Below are positions 43,892-52,564 of a stretch of DNA of 64,000 bases, in pieces; the first letter of the stretch is position 1, and every line of letters begins with the position of its first letter. Below the pieces are notes generated by a model. That model saw nothing but the letters and a program-made list of their open reading frames with translations. It was not told the origin of the DNA and did not search any database. The stretch is from Pseudarthrobacter phenanthrenivorans (GTDB lineage: Bacteria > Actinomycetota > Actinomycetes > Actinomycetales > Micrococcaceae), in the NCBI RefSeq assembly GCF_000813845.1, contig NZ_JWTB01000014.1:62001-126000 (forward strand), written 5' to 3'. Position numbers and translations under genes: made by a program.

Positions 43892-43939
43892 AGTATGTCA
43901 GTACAAACCTTTGACAGGACATTGGAACTACGGCAAAGT
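43892..43939 (+). promoter_or_regulatory. Operator-like box and promoter of the iol operon
   Basis: AGTATGTCAGTACAAACC at 43892-43909 is directly followed by TTGACA at 43911-43916, a 17-base spacer and CAAAGT at 43934-43939. The box touches the -35 element. It probably binds the HutC-type regulator encoded at 57890 (inference from shared box). Confidence 0.62.
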
Positions 43940-44030
43940 AGTGCCTGTGGCCCACACCACGGCCTGCCAGTTCCGGAGTTCCTGCCCCTCAAAGGACACG
44001 AGTTCCACACCAGAAAGGTCCACGATCACC

Positions 44031-45059
44031 GTGACCCACGAGCTTCTTACGATCGGGCGCATCAGCGTTGATATCTACCCGAACGACATCGGGGTTGGCC
44101 TGGAGGACGTTGAGTCCTTCGGCAAATACCTTGGTGGTTCCCCGTCCAACGTCGCCGTCGCCGCGGCCCGGCACGGCCGCCGGACCGGCGTCATCACCCG
44201 GACAGGGGACGACCCCTTCGGCACGTACCTGCACCGCGAACTGCACAAGTTCAACGTCGACGATTCTTTCGTGACCCCGGTCGCCGGCCTGCAGACACCG
44301 GCGACGTTCTGTGCAATCAAGCCGGCCACCGATGACTTCCCGCTGTACTTCTACGGCCGGTTCCCCACGGCTCCGGACCTGCAGATCAAGGCCGAAGAGC
44401 TGGACCTGGACGCCATCCGGAAGGCGGGGATCTTCTGGTCCACGGTGACGGGCCTGTCCCAGGAACCGTCCCGGTCCGCCCACATCGCCGCGCACGAGGC
44501 CCGCCCCCGGGCAGAACTTGCCGAGGGACAGTTCACCATCCTGGACCTGGACTACCGCCCCATGTTCTGGGCCTCCCAAGAAGAAGCCCGCGCCGAGGTA
44601 GCGAAGATCCTGCCGCACGTCACCGTGGCCATCGGCAATGACAAGGAATGCGCCGTCGCCGTCGGCGACGGTACGCCCGATGAGCAGGCAGACCGGCTGC
44701 TCGCCGCCGGCGTGGAGATCGCCGTCGTCAAGCTCGGCCCGGAAGGCGTGATGGCCAAGACCCGCACCGAGCGCGTGGTCTCGGCGCCCGTGCCGGTGGA
44801 AACCCTGAACGGCCTGGGGGCAGGCGATTCCTTTGGCGGCGCCTTCTGCCACGGCCTGTTGTCCGGCTGGCCGCTGGCCCAGGTCCTGGACTACGCAAAC
44901 GCCGCCGGTGCCATCGTCGCCTCCCGCCTCTCCTGCGCCGACGCCATGCCGACGCCGGAGGAGGTCACCTCGCTGCTGGCCGAACGCGGCCGTCCGGTTC
45001 CCGGCACCGGTGTTTCCAGCGCCAACGCACAGCTTGCCACCGAAGGAGCAGCACTGTGA
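44031..45059 (+). CDS. iolC: 5-dehydro-2-deoxygluconokinase
   Basis: 342 residues from a GTG at 44031 (GAAAGGT upstream). PfkB-family kinase: N-terminal LLTIGRISVDIYPNDIGVGL and FGKYLGGSPSNVAVAAARHG, C-terminal ATP/anion-hole motif TLNGLGAGDSFGGAFCHG. It phosphorylates 2-deoxy-5-keto-gluconate in myo-inositol catabolism. Its TGA overlaps the aldolase start (GTGA). Confidence 0.94.
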   Translation: MTHELLTIGRISVDIYPNDIGVGLEDVESFGKYLGGSPSNVAVAAARHGRRTGVITRTGDDPFGTYLHRELHKFNVDDSFVTPVAGLQTPATFCAIKPATDDFPLYFYGRFPTAPDLQIKAEELDLDAIRKAGIFWSTVTGLSQEPSRSAHIAAHEARPRAELAEGQFTILDLDYRPMFWASQEEARAEVAKILPHVTVAIGNDKECAVAVGDGTPDEQADRLLAAGVEIAVVKLGPEGVMAKTRTERVVSAPVPVETLNGLGAGDSFGGAFCHGLLSGWPLAQVLDYANAAGAIVASRLSCADAMPTPEEVTSLLAERGRPVPGTGVSSANAQLATEGAAL

Positions 45060-45994
45060 CCCTCACCCCGATCGCCTCGAACCATGCCGTGGACGATGAC
45101 CCGCGCCGCTACGAGCACCTGAGCACCATCCGCCTCGAAGACCCGGACGCCGTGGCCCGCGCCGCGAAGGCACGCCGCCGCCACCCGGGCGTGAAGGCAG
45201 GCCGGCAGAACTTCATCGTCGCCGCCGACCACCCGGCCCGCGGCGCCCTGGCCGTCGGCAACGACCCCGTCGCCATGGCGGACCGGCGGCAGTTGCTGGA
45301 CCGTTTGCAGATCGCTTTGGCCAACCCTGCCGTCGACGGTGTGCTGGCATCGCCGGACATCATGGATGACCTGCTGCTCCTGGGGGCCTTGGACGGGAAG
45401 CTGGTGTTCGGTTCGATGAACCGCGGCGGCCTGGCCGGGCTGGTCAACGAGTTCGATGACCGCTTCACCGGCCACACCGCGGCCGCTCTGGAGGCGTTGG
45501 GTGCTGACGGCGGGAAGATGCTGACCCGGATCTGCCTGGGCGACCCGGACACGGTGGCCACCCTGGAAGCGACCGCACGGGCCATCGACTCCCTGGCGGA
45601 GCGGAAGCTGATCGCCATGGTGGAGCCGTTCCTCTCCGTCCGGGATAACGGCCGGGTCCGCAACGACCTGTCCACCAACGCCGTGATCAAGTCCATCGCG
45701 ATCGCCGAGGGCCTGGGTTCCACCAGCGCCTACACGTGGATGAAGCTGCCGGTCGTGGCGGAGATGGAACGCGTCATGGCCGCCACCACCATGCCCACCG
45801 TCCTGCTGGGCGGGGACCCGGACGGCACCCAGGACGAGGTCTTCGCCACCTGGGAAGCCGCGCTGGCGTTGCCCGGTGTCCAAGGCCTGACCGTTGGCCG
45901 CACCCTGCTCTACCCCGCAGACGGGGACGTCGCCGGCGCCGTCGCCAGCGCGGCCTCGCTGCTGCACCACACCACTGACATCCCGGAGAACTAG
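45056..45994 (+). CDS. Cgl0158-type (beta/alpha)8 aldolase of the inositol pathway
   Basis: 312 residues from a GTG at 45056. It is often annotated as deoxyribose-phosphate aldolase and belongs to the actinobacterial Cgl0158-type barrel proteins. Lys in AYTWMKLPVVAEMERVM is a candidate Schiff-base residue. Lying between iolC and iolD it is expected to cleave 2-deoxy-5-keto-gluconate 6-phosphate to malonic semialdehyde and dihydroxyacetone phosphate, the job of IolJ in Bacillus. That role is inferred from position. Confidence 0.8.
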   Translation: MTLTPIASNHAVDDDPRRYEHLSTIRLEDPDAVARAAKARRRHPGVKAGRQNFIVAADHPARGALAVGNDPVAMADRRQLLDRLQIALANPAVDGVLASPDIMDDLLLLGALDGKLVFGSMNRGGLAGLVNEFDDRFTGHTAAALEALGADGGKMLTRICLGDPDTVATLEATARAIDSLAERKLIAMVEPFLSVRDNGRVRNDLSTNAVIKSIAIAEGLGSTSAYTWMKLPVVAEMERVMAATTMPTVLLGGDPDGTQDEVFATWEAALALPGVQGLTVGRTLLYPADGDVAGAVASAASLLHHTTDIPEN

Positions 45995-45996
45995 CC

Positions 45997-47973
45997 ATGG
46001 GCACCACAACAGGAACACGCAGGATGACGGTGGCGCAGGCCGTCGTCGAATATCTCTCCAAGCAGTACACCGTCGACAAGGTGGGCGGCCAGGAATACCG
46101 GGAACGGCTCATTCCGGGCACGTTCGGGATTTTCGGGCACGGCAACGTGGCCGGCGTGGGCCAGGCGTTGAAGCAGTACCAGAAGCTGGACCCCACCCTG
46201 ATGCCGTACTACCAGGGCCGGAACGAGCAGGCCCAGGTCCACCAGGCCGTGGGATATGCCCGGCACACCCGCCGACGCCAGACCTATGCGATCAGTACCT
46301 CGATCGGCCCGGGGTCCTCGAACCTGTTGACCGGTGCCGCGCTGGCCACCACCAACCGGTTGCCTGTCCTGCTGCTGCCGTCCGATACGTTCGCCACCCG
46401 GGCTGCCGACCCCGTGCTTCAGCAGCTCGAGCAGCCGCACGCGTACGACCTCACAGTCAACGACGCGTTCCGGCCGCTGTCCAAGTTCTTCGACCGGGTC
46501 ACCCGGCCCGAGCAGTTGTTCTCCGCGTTCCACCACGGCCTGCGCGTCCTGACCGATCCGGCCGAGACGGGCGCGGTGACCATCTCGCTGCCGCAGGACG
46601 TCCAGGCCGAAGCCTTCGATGTTCCCGAAGAGTTCCTGGCAGAGCGGGAGTGGCGGATCCGCCGCCCCGAGGCCGACGACGACGACATCGCCCGCGCCGC
46701 AGCAGCCATCCGCGCAGCGAAGCGTCCGCTGATCATTGCCGGCGGCGGCGTCCTCTACGCCTACGCCAACGATGAACTGGCCAGGTTCGCCGAGCTGACC
46801 GGCATCCCGGTGGGCAACACCCAGGCCGGCGTCGGGGTCCTGCCCTGGGACCACAAGCACTCCCTGGGCGCCATTGGCTCCACCGGCACGACGGCGGCCA
46901 ATGCCATCGCCGCCGAAGCGGACCTGATCATCGGCATCGGCACCCGCTACGAGGACTTCACCACCGCGTCCCGGACCGCGTTCCAGAATCCCGACGTGAA
47001 GTTCGTGAACATCAACGTCGCCCCGATCGACGCCTACAAGCACGGCACCGCGCTGCCGATCGTTGCCGACGCCCGCAAGGCCCTGGCCAAGCTCAACGCA
47101 GCCCTGGGCGGCTACCGCGTCGGTGCCGACCTGGAACAGCTGGTCGAGGCCGAGAAGAAGCGCTGGAACGCCACGGTGGACGAGGCCTTCGACACCCGCA
47201 ACACCCCGCTGCCGGCCCAGAACGAAATCATCGGAGCCACCAACCGGGCCATGGACGCCCGCGACGTGGTCATCTGCGCCGCCGGGTCCCTGCCCGGTGA
47301 CCTGCACAAGATGTGGCGCGTCCGGGACCCGTTCGGCTACCACGTGGAGTACGCCTACTCCTGCATGGGCTACGAAATCCCCGGCGGCCTGGGCGTCAAG
47401 CGTGCAGCGATTGCCGAAGCGGCAAGCACGACGGCGGCAGGCGCGTCAGGCGGACAGGTGCGGGACGTCGTCGTGATGGTGGGGGACGGCTCCTACCTGA
47501 TGATGCATACCGAACTGGTCACCGCCGTCGCCGAACGCATCAAGCTGATCGTGGTCCTGATCCAGAACCACGGCTACGCCTCCATCGGTTCCCTGTCCGA
47601 GTCCCTGGGGTCGCAGCGGTTCGGTACCCAGTACCGGGCGCTGGATGAGGAACAGCACAGCTTCGACGAGGGCGAGATCCTGCCCGTGGACCTGGCCCTG
47701 AACGCCGAGTCCCTGGGCGTGAAGGTCATCCGGATCGAACCCGGCGAGAAGGTCATTGCAGAACTGGAGCAGGCCATCCGCGATGCCAAGGCTGCCCCGG
47801 AGGGCAGCGGGCCGATCCTGATCCACGTCGAATCCGACCCGCTCCTGGACGCACCGTCCTCTGAGTCCTGGTGGGATGTCCCCGTCTCCCAGGTCTCCGA
47901 ACTGGAATCCACCAAACAGGCCTTCCAAACCTACGTTGACCACAAGTCACGCCAGCGCAAACTGCTCGGCTGA
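45997..47973 (+). CDS. iolD: 3D-(3,5/4)-trihydroxycyclohexane-1,2-dione acylhydrolase
   Basis: 658 residues. Thiamine-diphosphate enzyme: N-terminal GTFGIFGHGNVAGVGQALKQ and STSIGPGSSNLLTGAALATT, C-terminal TPP site GDGSYLMMHTELVTAVAERI and QNHGYASIGSL. It opens the cyclohexane ring to 5-deoxy-glucuronate. Two bases after the aldolase gene. Confidence 0.96.
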   Translation: MGTTTGTRRMTVAQAVVEYLSKQYTVDKVGGQEYRERLIPGTFGIFGHGNVAGVGQALKQYQKLDPTLMPYYQGRNEQAQVHQAVGYARHTRRRQTYAISTSIGPGSSNLLTGAALATTNRLPVLLLPSDTFATRAADPVLQQLEQPHAYDLTVNDAFRPLSKFFDRVTRPEQLFSAFHHGLRVLTDPAETGAVTISLPQDVQAEAFDVPEEFLAEREWRIRRPEADDDDIARAAAAIRAAKRPLIIAGGGVLYAYANDELARFAELTGIPVGNTQAGVGVLPWDHKHSLGAIGSTGTTAANAIAAEADLIIGIGTRYEDFTTASRTAFQNPDVKFVNINVAPIDAYKHGTALPIVADARKALAKLNAALGGYRVGADLEQLVEAEKKRWNATVDEAFDTRNTPLPAQNEIIGATNRAMDARDVVICAAGSLPGDLHKMWRVRDPFGYHVEYAYSCMGYEIPGGLGVKRAAIAEAASTTAAGASGGQVRDVVVMVGDGSYLMMHTELVTAVAERIKLIVVLIQNHGYASIGSLSESLGSQRFGTQYRALDEEQHSFDEGEILPVDLALNAESLGVKVIRIEPGEKVIAELEQAIRDAKAAPEGSGPILIHVESDPLLDAPSSESWWDVPVSQVSELESTKQAFQTYVDHKSRQRKLLG

Positions 47974-48005
47974 CCACACTTTTTCACTACTCAAGGAAGA
48001 GTCCC

Positions 48006-49526
48006 ATGACTGCCACCACCACCCAGACCCAGACCACGGTCATCAACCACTTCATCAACGGCGAAGAGACGGCCGGCGAAGGCGACCGCACCACGAACGT
48101 GTACAACCCGGCCACCGGTGCCGTCTCCGCCACACTGCGGCTGGCCAACCGCGCCGACCTGGACACCGCCGTCGCCGCCGCCCGCAAGGCCGCCGACACC
48201 TGGGGCGATGTCTCCCTGGCCAAGCGCACCGCTGTCCTGTTCAAGTTCCGCGAACTCGTCGCCGCCCATGTTGACGACCTCGCCCAGCTGGTTACCGCCG
48301 AGCACGGCAAGGTCCTCTCGGACGCCAAGGGCGAGATCGGCCGCGGCCTGGAAGTCATCGAATACGCCTGCGGCATCCCCACCCTGCTTAAGGGCGACTA
48401 CTCGGACCAGGTCTCCACCGGCATCGACGTGTTCAACTTCCGTGAGCCGCTCGGCGTCGTCGCGGGCATCACCCCGTTCAACTTCCCCGTCATGGTGCCG
48501 CTGTGGATGGCGCCGATGGCCATCGCCACCGGCAACGCGTTCATCCTCAAGCCCTCCGAACGGGACCCCTCCGCCTCGCTGCTGCTGGCCAGGCTCTGGA
48601 AGGAAGCCGGCCTGCCGGACGGTGTGTTCCAGGTCCTGCACGGCGACAAGGAAACCGTCGACGGGCTCCTCACCCACCCGGACGTGGACGGCATCTCCTT
48701 CGTTGGCTCCACCCCGATCGCCCAGTACGTCCACGAAACCGCCACCAGGCACGGCAAGCGCGTCCAGGCGCTGGGCGGCGCGAAGAACCACGCCATGATC
48801 CTGCCCGACGCCGACCTCGACAACGCCGCCGACCACCTCGCGGCCGCCGCGTTCGGCTCCGCCGGCGAACGCTGCATGGCCATCTCCGTCGCTGTCGCCG
48901 TCGGCGAGGCCGCTGACCTGCTGGTCAAGAAGGTCGAAGAGCGCGCCCTGGCCGTCAAGGTCAAGAACGGCACCGAACCCGACGCCGAAATGGGCCCGGT
49001 CATCACCCCGGCCTCCAAGGAACGCATCGTACGGATCGTCACCGAAGCCGAAACCGCCGGCGCCGCCATGGTCGTGGATGGCCGCGACCTCGTGGTCCCC
49101 GGCCACGAAAACGGCTTCTGGGTCGGCCCCACCGTCCTGGACCACGTCAAGACCGAAATGACCGCCTACACGGAGGAAATCTTCGGACCTGTCCTCGTCG
49201 TCGTCCGCGTGGACACCCTCGAAGACGGCATCAAGCTCATCAACGCCAACCCCTACGGCAACGGCACCGCCATCTTCACCTCCTCCGGCGCCGCCGCCCG
49301 CAAGTTCCAGCGCTCGGTCACCGTGGGCATGATCGGCATCAACGTACCCCTGCCCGTCCCCGTGGCCTACCACTCCTTCGGCGGCTGGAAGGCATCGCTC
49401 TTCGGCGACAAGCACATCTACGGCCCCGAAGGCGTCAGCTTCTACACCCGCGGCAAGGTAGTCACTTCCCGCTGGCCCGAAACCCACCACGCCTCCGGCG
49501 CCTCCTACAACTTCCCCTCCAACTGA
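48006..49526 (+). CDS. iolA: CoA-acylating methylmalonate/malonate semialdehyde dehydrogenase
   Basis: 506 residues. Aldehyde dehydrogenase of the MmsA/IolA type: FINGEETAGEGDRTTNVYNP, GITPFNFPVMVPLWMAPMAI, ALGGAKNHAMILPDADLD, and catalytic Cys290 in GSAGERCMAISVAVA. It turns malonic semialdehyde into acetyl-CoA at the end of inositol catabolism. It starts 32 bases after iolD. Confidence 0.95.
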   Translation: MTATTTQTQTTVINHFINGEETAGEGDRTTNVYNPATGAVSATLRLANRADLDTAVAAARKAADTWGDVSLAKRTAVLFKFRELVAAHVDDLAQLVTAEHGKVLSDAKGEIGRGLEVIEYACGIPTLLKGDYSDQVSTGIDVFNFREPLGVVAGITPFNFPVMVPLWMAPMAIATGNAFILKPSERDPSASLLLARLWKEAGLPDGVFQVLHGDKETVDGLLTHPDVDGISFVGSTPIAQYVHETATRHGKRVQALGGAKNHAMILPDADLDNAADHLAAAAFGSAGERCMAISVAVAVGEAADLLVKKVEERALAVKVKNGTEPDAEMGPVITPASKERIVRIVTEAETAGAAMVVDGRDLVVPGHENGFWVGPTVLDHVKTEMTAYTEEIFGPVLVVVRVDTLEDGIKLINANPYGNGTAIFTSSGAAARKFQRSVTVGMIGINVPLPVPVAYHSFGGWKASLFGDKHIYGPEGVSFYTRGKVVTSRWPETHHASGASYNFPSN

Positions 49527-49554
49527 TCCCCACCGCCACCCTCGCCTCGCAAGT

Positions 49555-49637
49555 CCAAATCGGCTCCCAACCTTCGCAAGCTCAGGCTGGGACCCTCGCC
49601 GATTTGGCTCCACGGCCAGGGAACCCTGGCGGCGTGG
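49555..49637 (+). repeat. Tandem hairpins between iolA and iolE
   Basis: CCAAATCGGC (49555-49564) pairs perfectly with GCCGATTTGG (49598-49607) with an inner TCCCA/TGGGA stem. A second hairpin pairs GCCAGGG (49615-49621) with CCCTGGC (49624-49630) inside CCAC/GTGG. No U-tract follows. They fill most of the 132-base gap and may shape differential mRNA stability across the operon. Confidence 0.65.
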
Positions 49638-49658
49638 CCCCTATCAAAGAGACAGACA

Positions 49659-50570
49659 ATGACTGAGAACAAGCTGATCATCGGCACGGCGCCGGACTCC
49701 TGGGGCGTCTGGTTCGCGGACGACCCCAAGCAGACCCCCTGGGAACGCTTCCTCGACGAGGTGGCGGAGTCCGGCTACAAATGGATTGAACTGGGCCCCT
49801 ACGGCTACCTTCCCACCGACCCGACCCGCCTGGCGGAAGAACTCAAGCAGCGTGACCTGAAAGTCACCGCGGGCACCGTGTTCACCGCCTTCCACCGCGG
49901 CCTCGCCCAGTGGGAAACCGCCTGGGAACCGGCCCGCAAGGTGGCAGAGCTGACGGCTGCCATGGGCGGCGAGCACATCGTCGTCATCCCCGCCATGTGG
50001 CGTGACGACGTCACCGGTGAAGCCGTGGAGAGCGGCACTCTGAGCAGCAAAGCCTGGGCCGACCTGTTCGCCGGCCACAACCGCCTGGGCAAGACCCTCC
50101 TGGAGGACTTCGGCCTGAAGCAGCAGTTCCACTCCCACGCAGACTCGCACGTGGGCGCGCAGCAGGACATTGAGACCCTGCTGGGAGCCACCGACCCGCA
50201 GTACCTGAACCTCTGCCTGGACACCGGACACGCTGAATACTGCGGCGCCTCCAGCCTGGACCTGATCAAGAACTACCCGGACCGGATCGGCTACCTGCAC
50301 CTGAAGCAGATCAACCCGGAGATCCTCAAGAAGGTCAATGAGGAGAACATGACCTGGGCCGCCGCCAACCTGGCCGGCGTCATGACCGAGCCCCCCAACG
50401 GCCTGCCGGACCTCCGCGCGGTCATCGAAGCCGTGGAAGCCCTGGACCGGCCCATCTTCGGCATCGTGGAGCAGGACATGTACCCCGTGGCCTTCGACGT
50501 GCCGATGCCCATCGCCAAGCGCACCCGCAACTACCTGCTGTCCTGCGGCTCCCGTACCGCCGTCAGCTAA
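49659..50570 (+). CDS. iolE: myo-Inosose-2 dehydratase
   Basis: 303 residues; RBS AAAGAGAC upstream of ATG 49659. TIM-barrel with IolE hallmarks: LIIGTAPDSWGVWFADD, GYKWIELGPYGYLPTD, FHSHADSHVGAQQDIETLL and LCLDTGHAEYCG. It dehydrates 2-keto-myo-inositol to trihydroxycyclohexanedione. Confidence 0.95.
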   Translation: MTENKLIIGTAPDSWGVWFADDPKQTPWERFLDEVAESGYKWIELGPYGYLPTDPTRLAEELKQRDLKVTAGTVFTAFHRGLAQWETAWEPARKVAELTAAMGGEHIVVIPAMWRDDVTGEAVESGTLSSKAWADLFAGHNRLGKTLLEDFGLKQQFHSHADSHVGAQQDIETLLGATDPQYLNLCLDTGHAEYCGASSLDLIKNYPDRIGYLHLKQINPEILKKVNEENMTWAAANLAGVMTEPPNGLPDLRAVIEAVEALDRPIFGIVEQDMYPVAFDVPMPIAKRTRNYLLSCGSRTAVS

Positions 50571-50601
50571 CTCCCGCCACAGACACCAGAAGGACAGAAC
50601 A

Positions 50602-51615
50602 ATGACTCAGAACCTCCGCGTTGCCGTCATCGGCGCAGGGCGCATGGGCGCCGACCACATCCAGCGCCTCAACAAGCGCATCCATGGAGCCGAAGTCGCC
50701 GCCGTCGTGGACGTGGACCTCGCCCGGGCGCAGGCCGCCATCGAAGGCATCCCGGGCGCCGTGGCCCTGGCCGACGCTGACGAGGCCCTCAACAACGGCG
50801 ACGTCAACGCCGTCCTGATCGCCACCCCCGGCTTCCTGCACCAGGACATCCTGCTCAAGGCCATCGCCAAGGACATCCCAATCCTCTGCGAAAAGCCCCT
50901 CACCCCCGACGCCGAATCCTCCTGGAAAATTGTCGAGGCAGAGGTGGCCCTGGGCCGCAAGCGGATCCAGGTGGGCTTCATGCGCCGCTTCGATGCCGAG
51001 TACGCCGCCCTGGGATCGATCATCCGCAACCACGAACTGGGCGAGCTGCTGATGCTGCACCACCAGCACCGCAACCCCAGCACCCCCGAGGGCTTCACCA
51101 ACGAGATGCTGATCAACGACTCCGTGGTCCACGAATTCGATGCCATCCGGTTCTTTACTGGCGAGGAAATCACCAGCGTCCAGGTGCGCCTGGGCAAGGC
51201 CACCCGGAACGCGCCGAACGGCCAGCACGATCCGCAGCACGTCCTGCTCGAGACCGAGTCCGGTGTCCTGGCTGATGTGGAAATCTACGTCAATGCCAAG
51301 TTCGGCTACGAAGTGGCCACCCAGGCCTCCTTCGAGGACGGCATCGTCAGCATCGGCGGGGACAAGGGACCCTACACCCGCAGCAACGGCCACTGGGGCG
51401 GCAACGTCACTCCCGGCTTCGAGGAGCGCTTCGGGGCGGCATACGACGTCGAAATCCAGTCATGGGTGGACGCGGCACTTAAGGGCGGAATCGGCGGCCC
51501 CTCCGCCTGGGACGGGTACGCCACCGCCGCGTGCTGTGAAGCAGGCGTTGAAGCACAGAAGAACGGCGAAAAGGTCGCCGTGAAGCTGGCGGCAAAGCCC
51601 GACCTCTACAAGTAG
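50602..51615 (+). CDS. iolG: Inositol 2-dehydrogenase (Gfo/Idh/MocA family)
   Basis: 337 residues. Rossmann GAGRMGADHIQRL, Lys98 in CEKPLTPDAE, and catalytic Asp173/His177 in NDSVVHEFDAIRFF, matching the spacing in Bacillus IolG. It oxidises myo-inositol to 2-keto-myo-inositol with NAD, the first step of the pathway. A strong terminator follows. Confidence 0.93.
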   Translation: MTQNLRVAVIGAGRMGADHIQRLNKRIHGAEVAAVVDVDLARAQAAIEGIPGAVALADADEALNNGDVNAVLIATPGFLHQDILLKAIAKDIPILCEKPLTPDAESSWKIVEAEVALGRKRIQVGFMRRFDAEYAALGSIIRNHELGELLMLHHQHRNPSTPEGFTNEMLINDSVVHEFDAIRFFTGEEITSVQVRLGKATRNAPNGQHDPQHVLLETESGVLADVEIYVNAKFGYEVATQASFEDGIVSIGGDKGPYTRSNGHWGGNVTPGFEERFGAAYDVEIQSWVDAALKGGIGGPSAWDGYATAACCEAGVEAQKNGEKVAVKLAAKPDLYK

Positions 51616-51621
51616 GACCGG

Positions 51622-51654
51622 AAAGGGGGCGGAGCCATCCGTCCCCTTTTGTGT
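51622..51654 (+). terminator. Intrinsic terminator between iolG and iolH
   Basis: AAAGGGGGCGGA (51622-51633) pairs with TCCGTCCCCTTT (51638-51649, one G-U) around a 4-base loop, followed by TTGTGT. It splits the iol operon before iolH although the genes are in the same direction. Confidence 0.78.
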
Positions 51655-51688
51655 CTCCAACCTGACTGATCCACAATGGAGTGTTTAC

Positions 51689-52564
51689 GTGAAAATCGCC
51701 CTTGACCCCACCCCGTTCCACCACTCCCACAGCCTGCTGGAGTTCCCCAAACTGGTGGCGGACCTCGGATACAAGTACATGCAAATGACCCCGCATGCGG
51801 ACTTCATCCCGTTCTACAACCACCCCAAAGCGGACGATGAACTGGTGGGCCAGCTGAAGAGTGCCTGCCAGGATGCCGGAATCGGGATCGCCTCTGTCCT
51901 GCCCGTGCTGCGCTGGTCCGGCCCGGACGAGGACGCCCGCGAAGCTGCGGTCCGCTACTGGAAGCGCGCCATCCAGATCACCGTGGACCTGGGCGTCAGC
52001 ACCATGAACACCGAGTTCAGCGGCCGCCCCGAAAAGGCAGAGGAATCCGAGCGGGCCTTTTACCGTTCCATGGAGGAACTGCTGCCGATCATCGAGCGTG
52101 AAGGCATCGACCTGCTGATCGACCCGCACCCGGACGACTTCGTGGAGGAAGGCCTGGCCGCCATCCGCGTGATCCGCGGCGTCAACTCGAAGAACGTTGG
52201 CATGGTCTACGTGGCCTCGCACAGTTTCCACATGAAGAACAGCCCTTTGGACATCATGCGGGCTGCGGGCGACAAGCTGCGGCTGGTCCACGTGGCCGAC
52301 ACCATGAACCATCACGCGTCCCATGGCCTGCGGTACATCACCAACCCGCCCGGCAACCCGGTCCGCGTCCACCAGCACCTGAAGATCGGCGATGGCGACG
52401 TGAACTGGGATGAGTTCTTCGGCGGCCTGAAGGAAATCGGCTTCCTGGACCGTGAAGATTCGGTGATGGTGTCCAGTGTCTTTGCCGAGGACGAGAACGC
52501 CGAAGACGTTTCCCGGTACCAGCTGGAGACCATGAAGCAGTACGTCCAAAAGGTGAGCGTATGA
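51689..52564 (+). CDS. iolH: IolH-like sugar phosphate isomerase/epimerase
   Basis: 291 residues from a GTG at 51689 with TGGAG 7 bases upstream. N-terminus MKIALDPTPFHHSHSLLEFP and TIM-barrel motifs TMNTEFSGRPEKAEES, LLIDPHPDDFVEEG and LRLVHVADTMNHHASHG match IolH of inositol clusters in length and pattern. Its exact step is not established. Its TGA overlaps the transporter start as ATGA. Confidence 0.82.
   Translation: MKIALDPTPFHHSHSLLEFPKLVADLGYKYMQMTPHADFIPFYNHPKADDELVGQLKSACQDAGIGIASVLPVLRWSGPDEDAREAAVRYWKRAIQITVDLGVSTMNTEFSGRPEKAEESERAFYRSMEELLPIIEREGIDLLIDPHPDDFVEEGLAAIRVIRGVNSKNVGMVYVASHSFHMKNSPLDIMRAAGDKLRLVHVADTMNHHASHGLRYITNPPGNPVRVHQHLKIGDGDVNWDEFFGGLKEIGFLDREDSVMVSSVFAEDENAEDVSRYQLETMKQYVQKVSV

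Noticed and set aside
47991-49613. 540-codon frame antisense to iolA
   Set aside because: Antisense shadow rich in Gly, Val and Asp with no domain.
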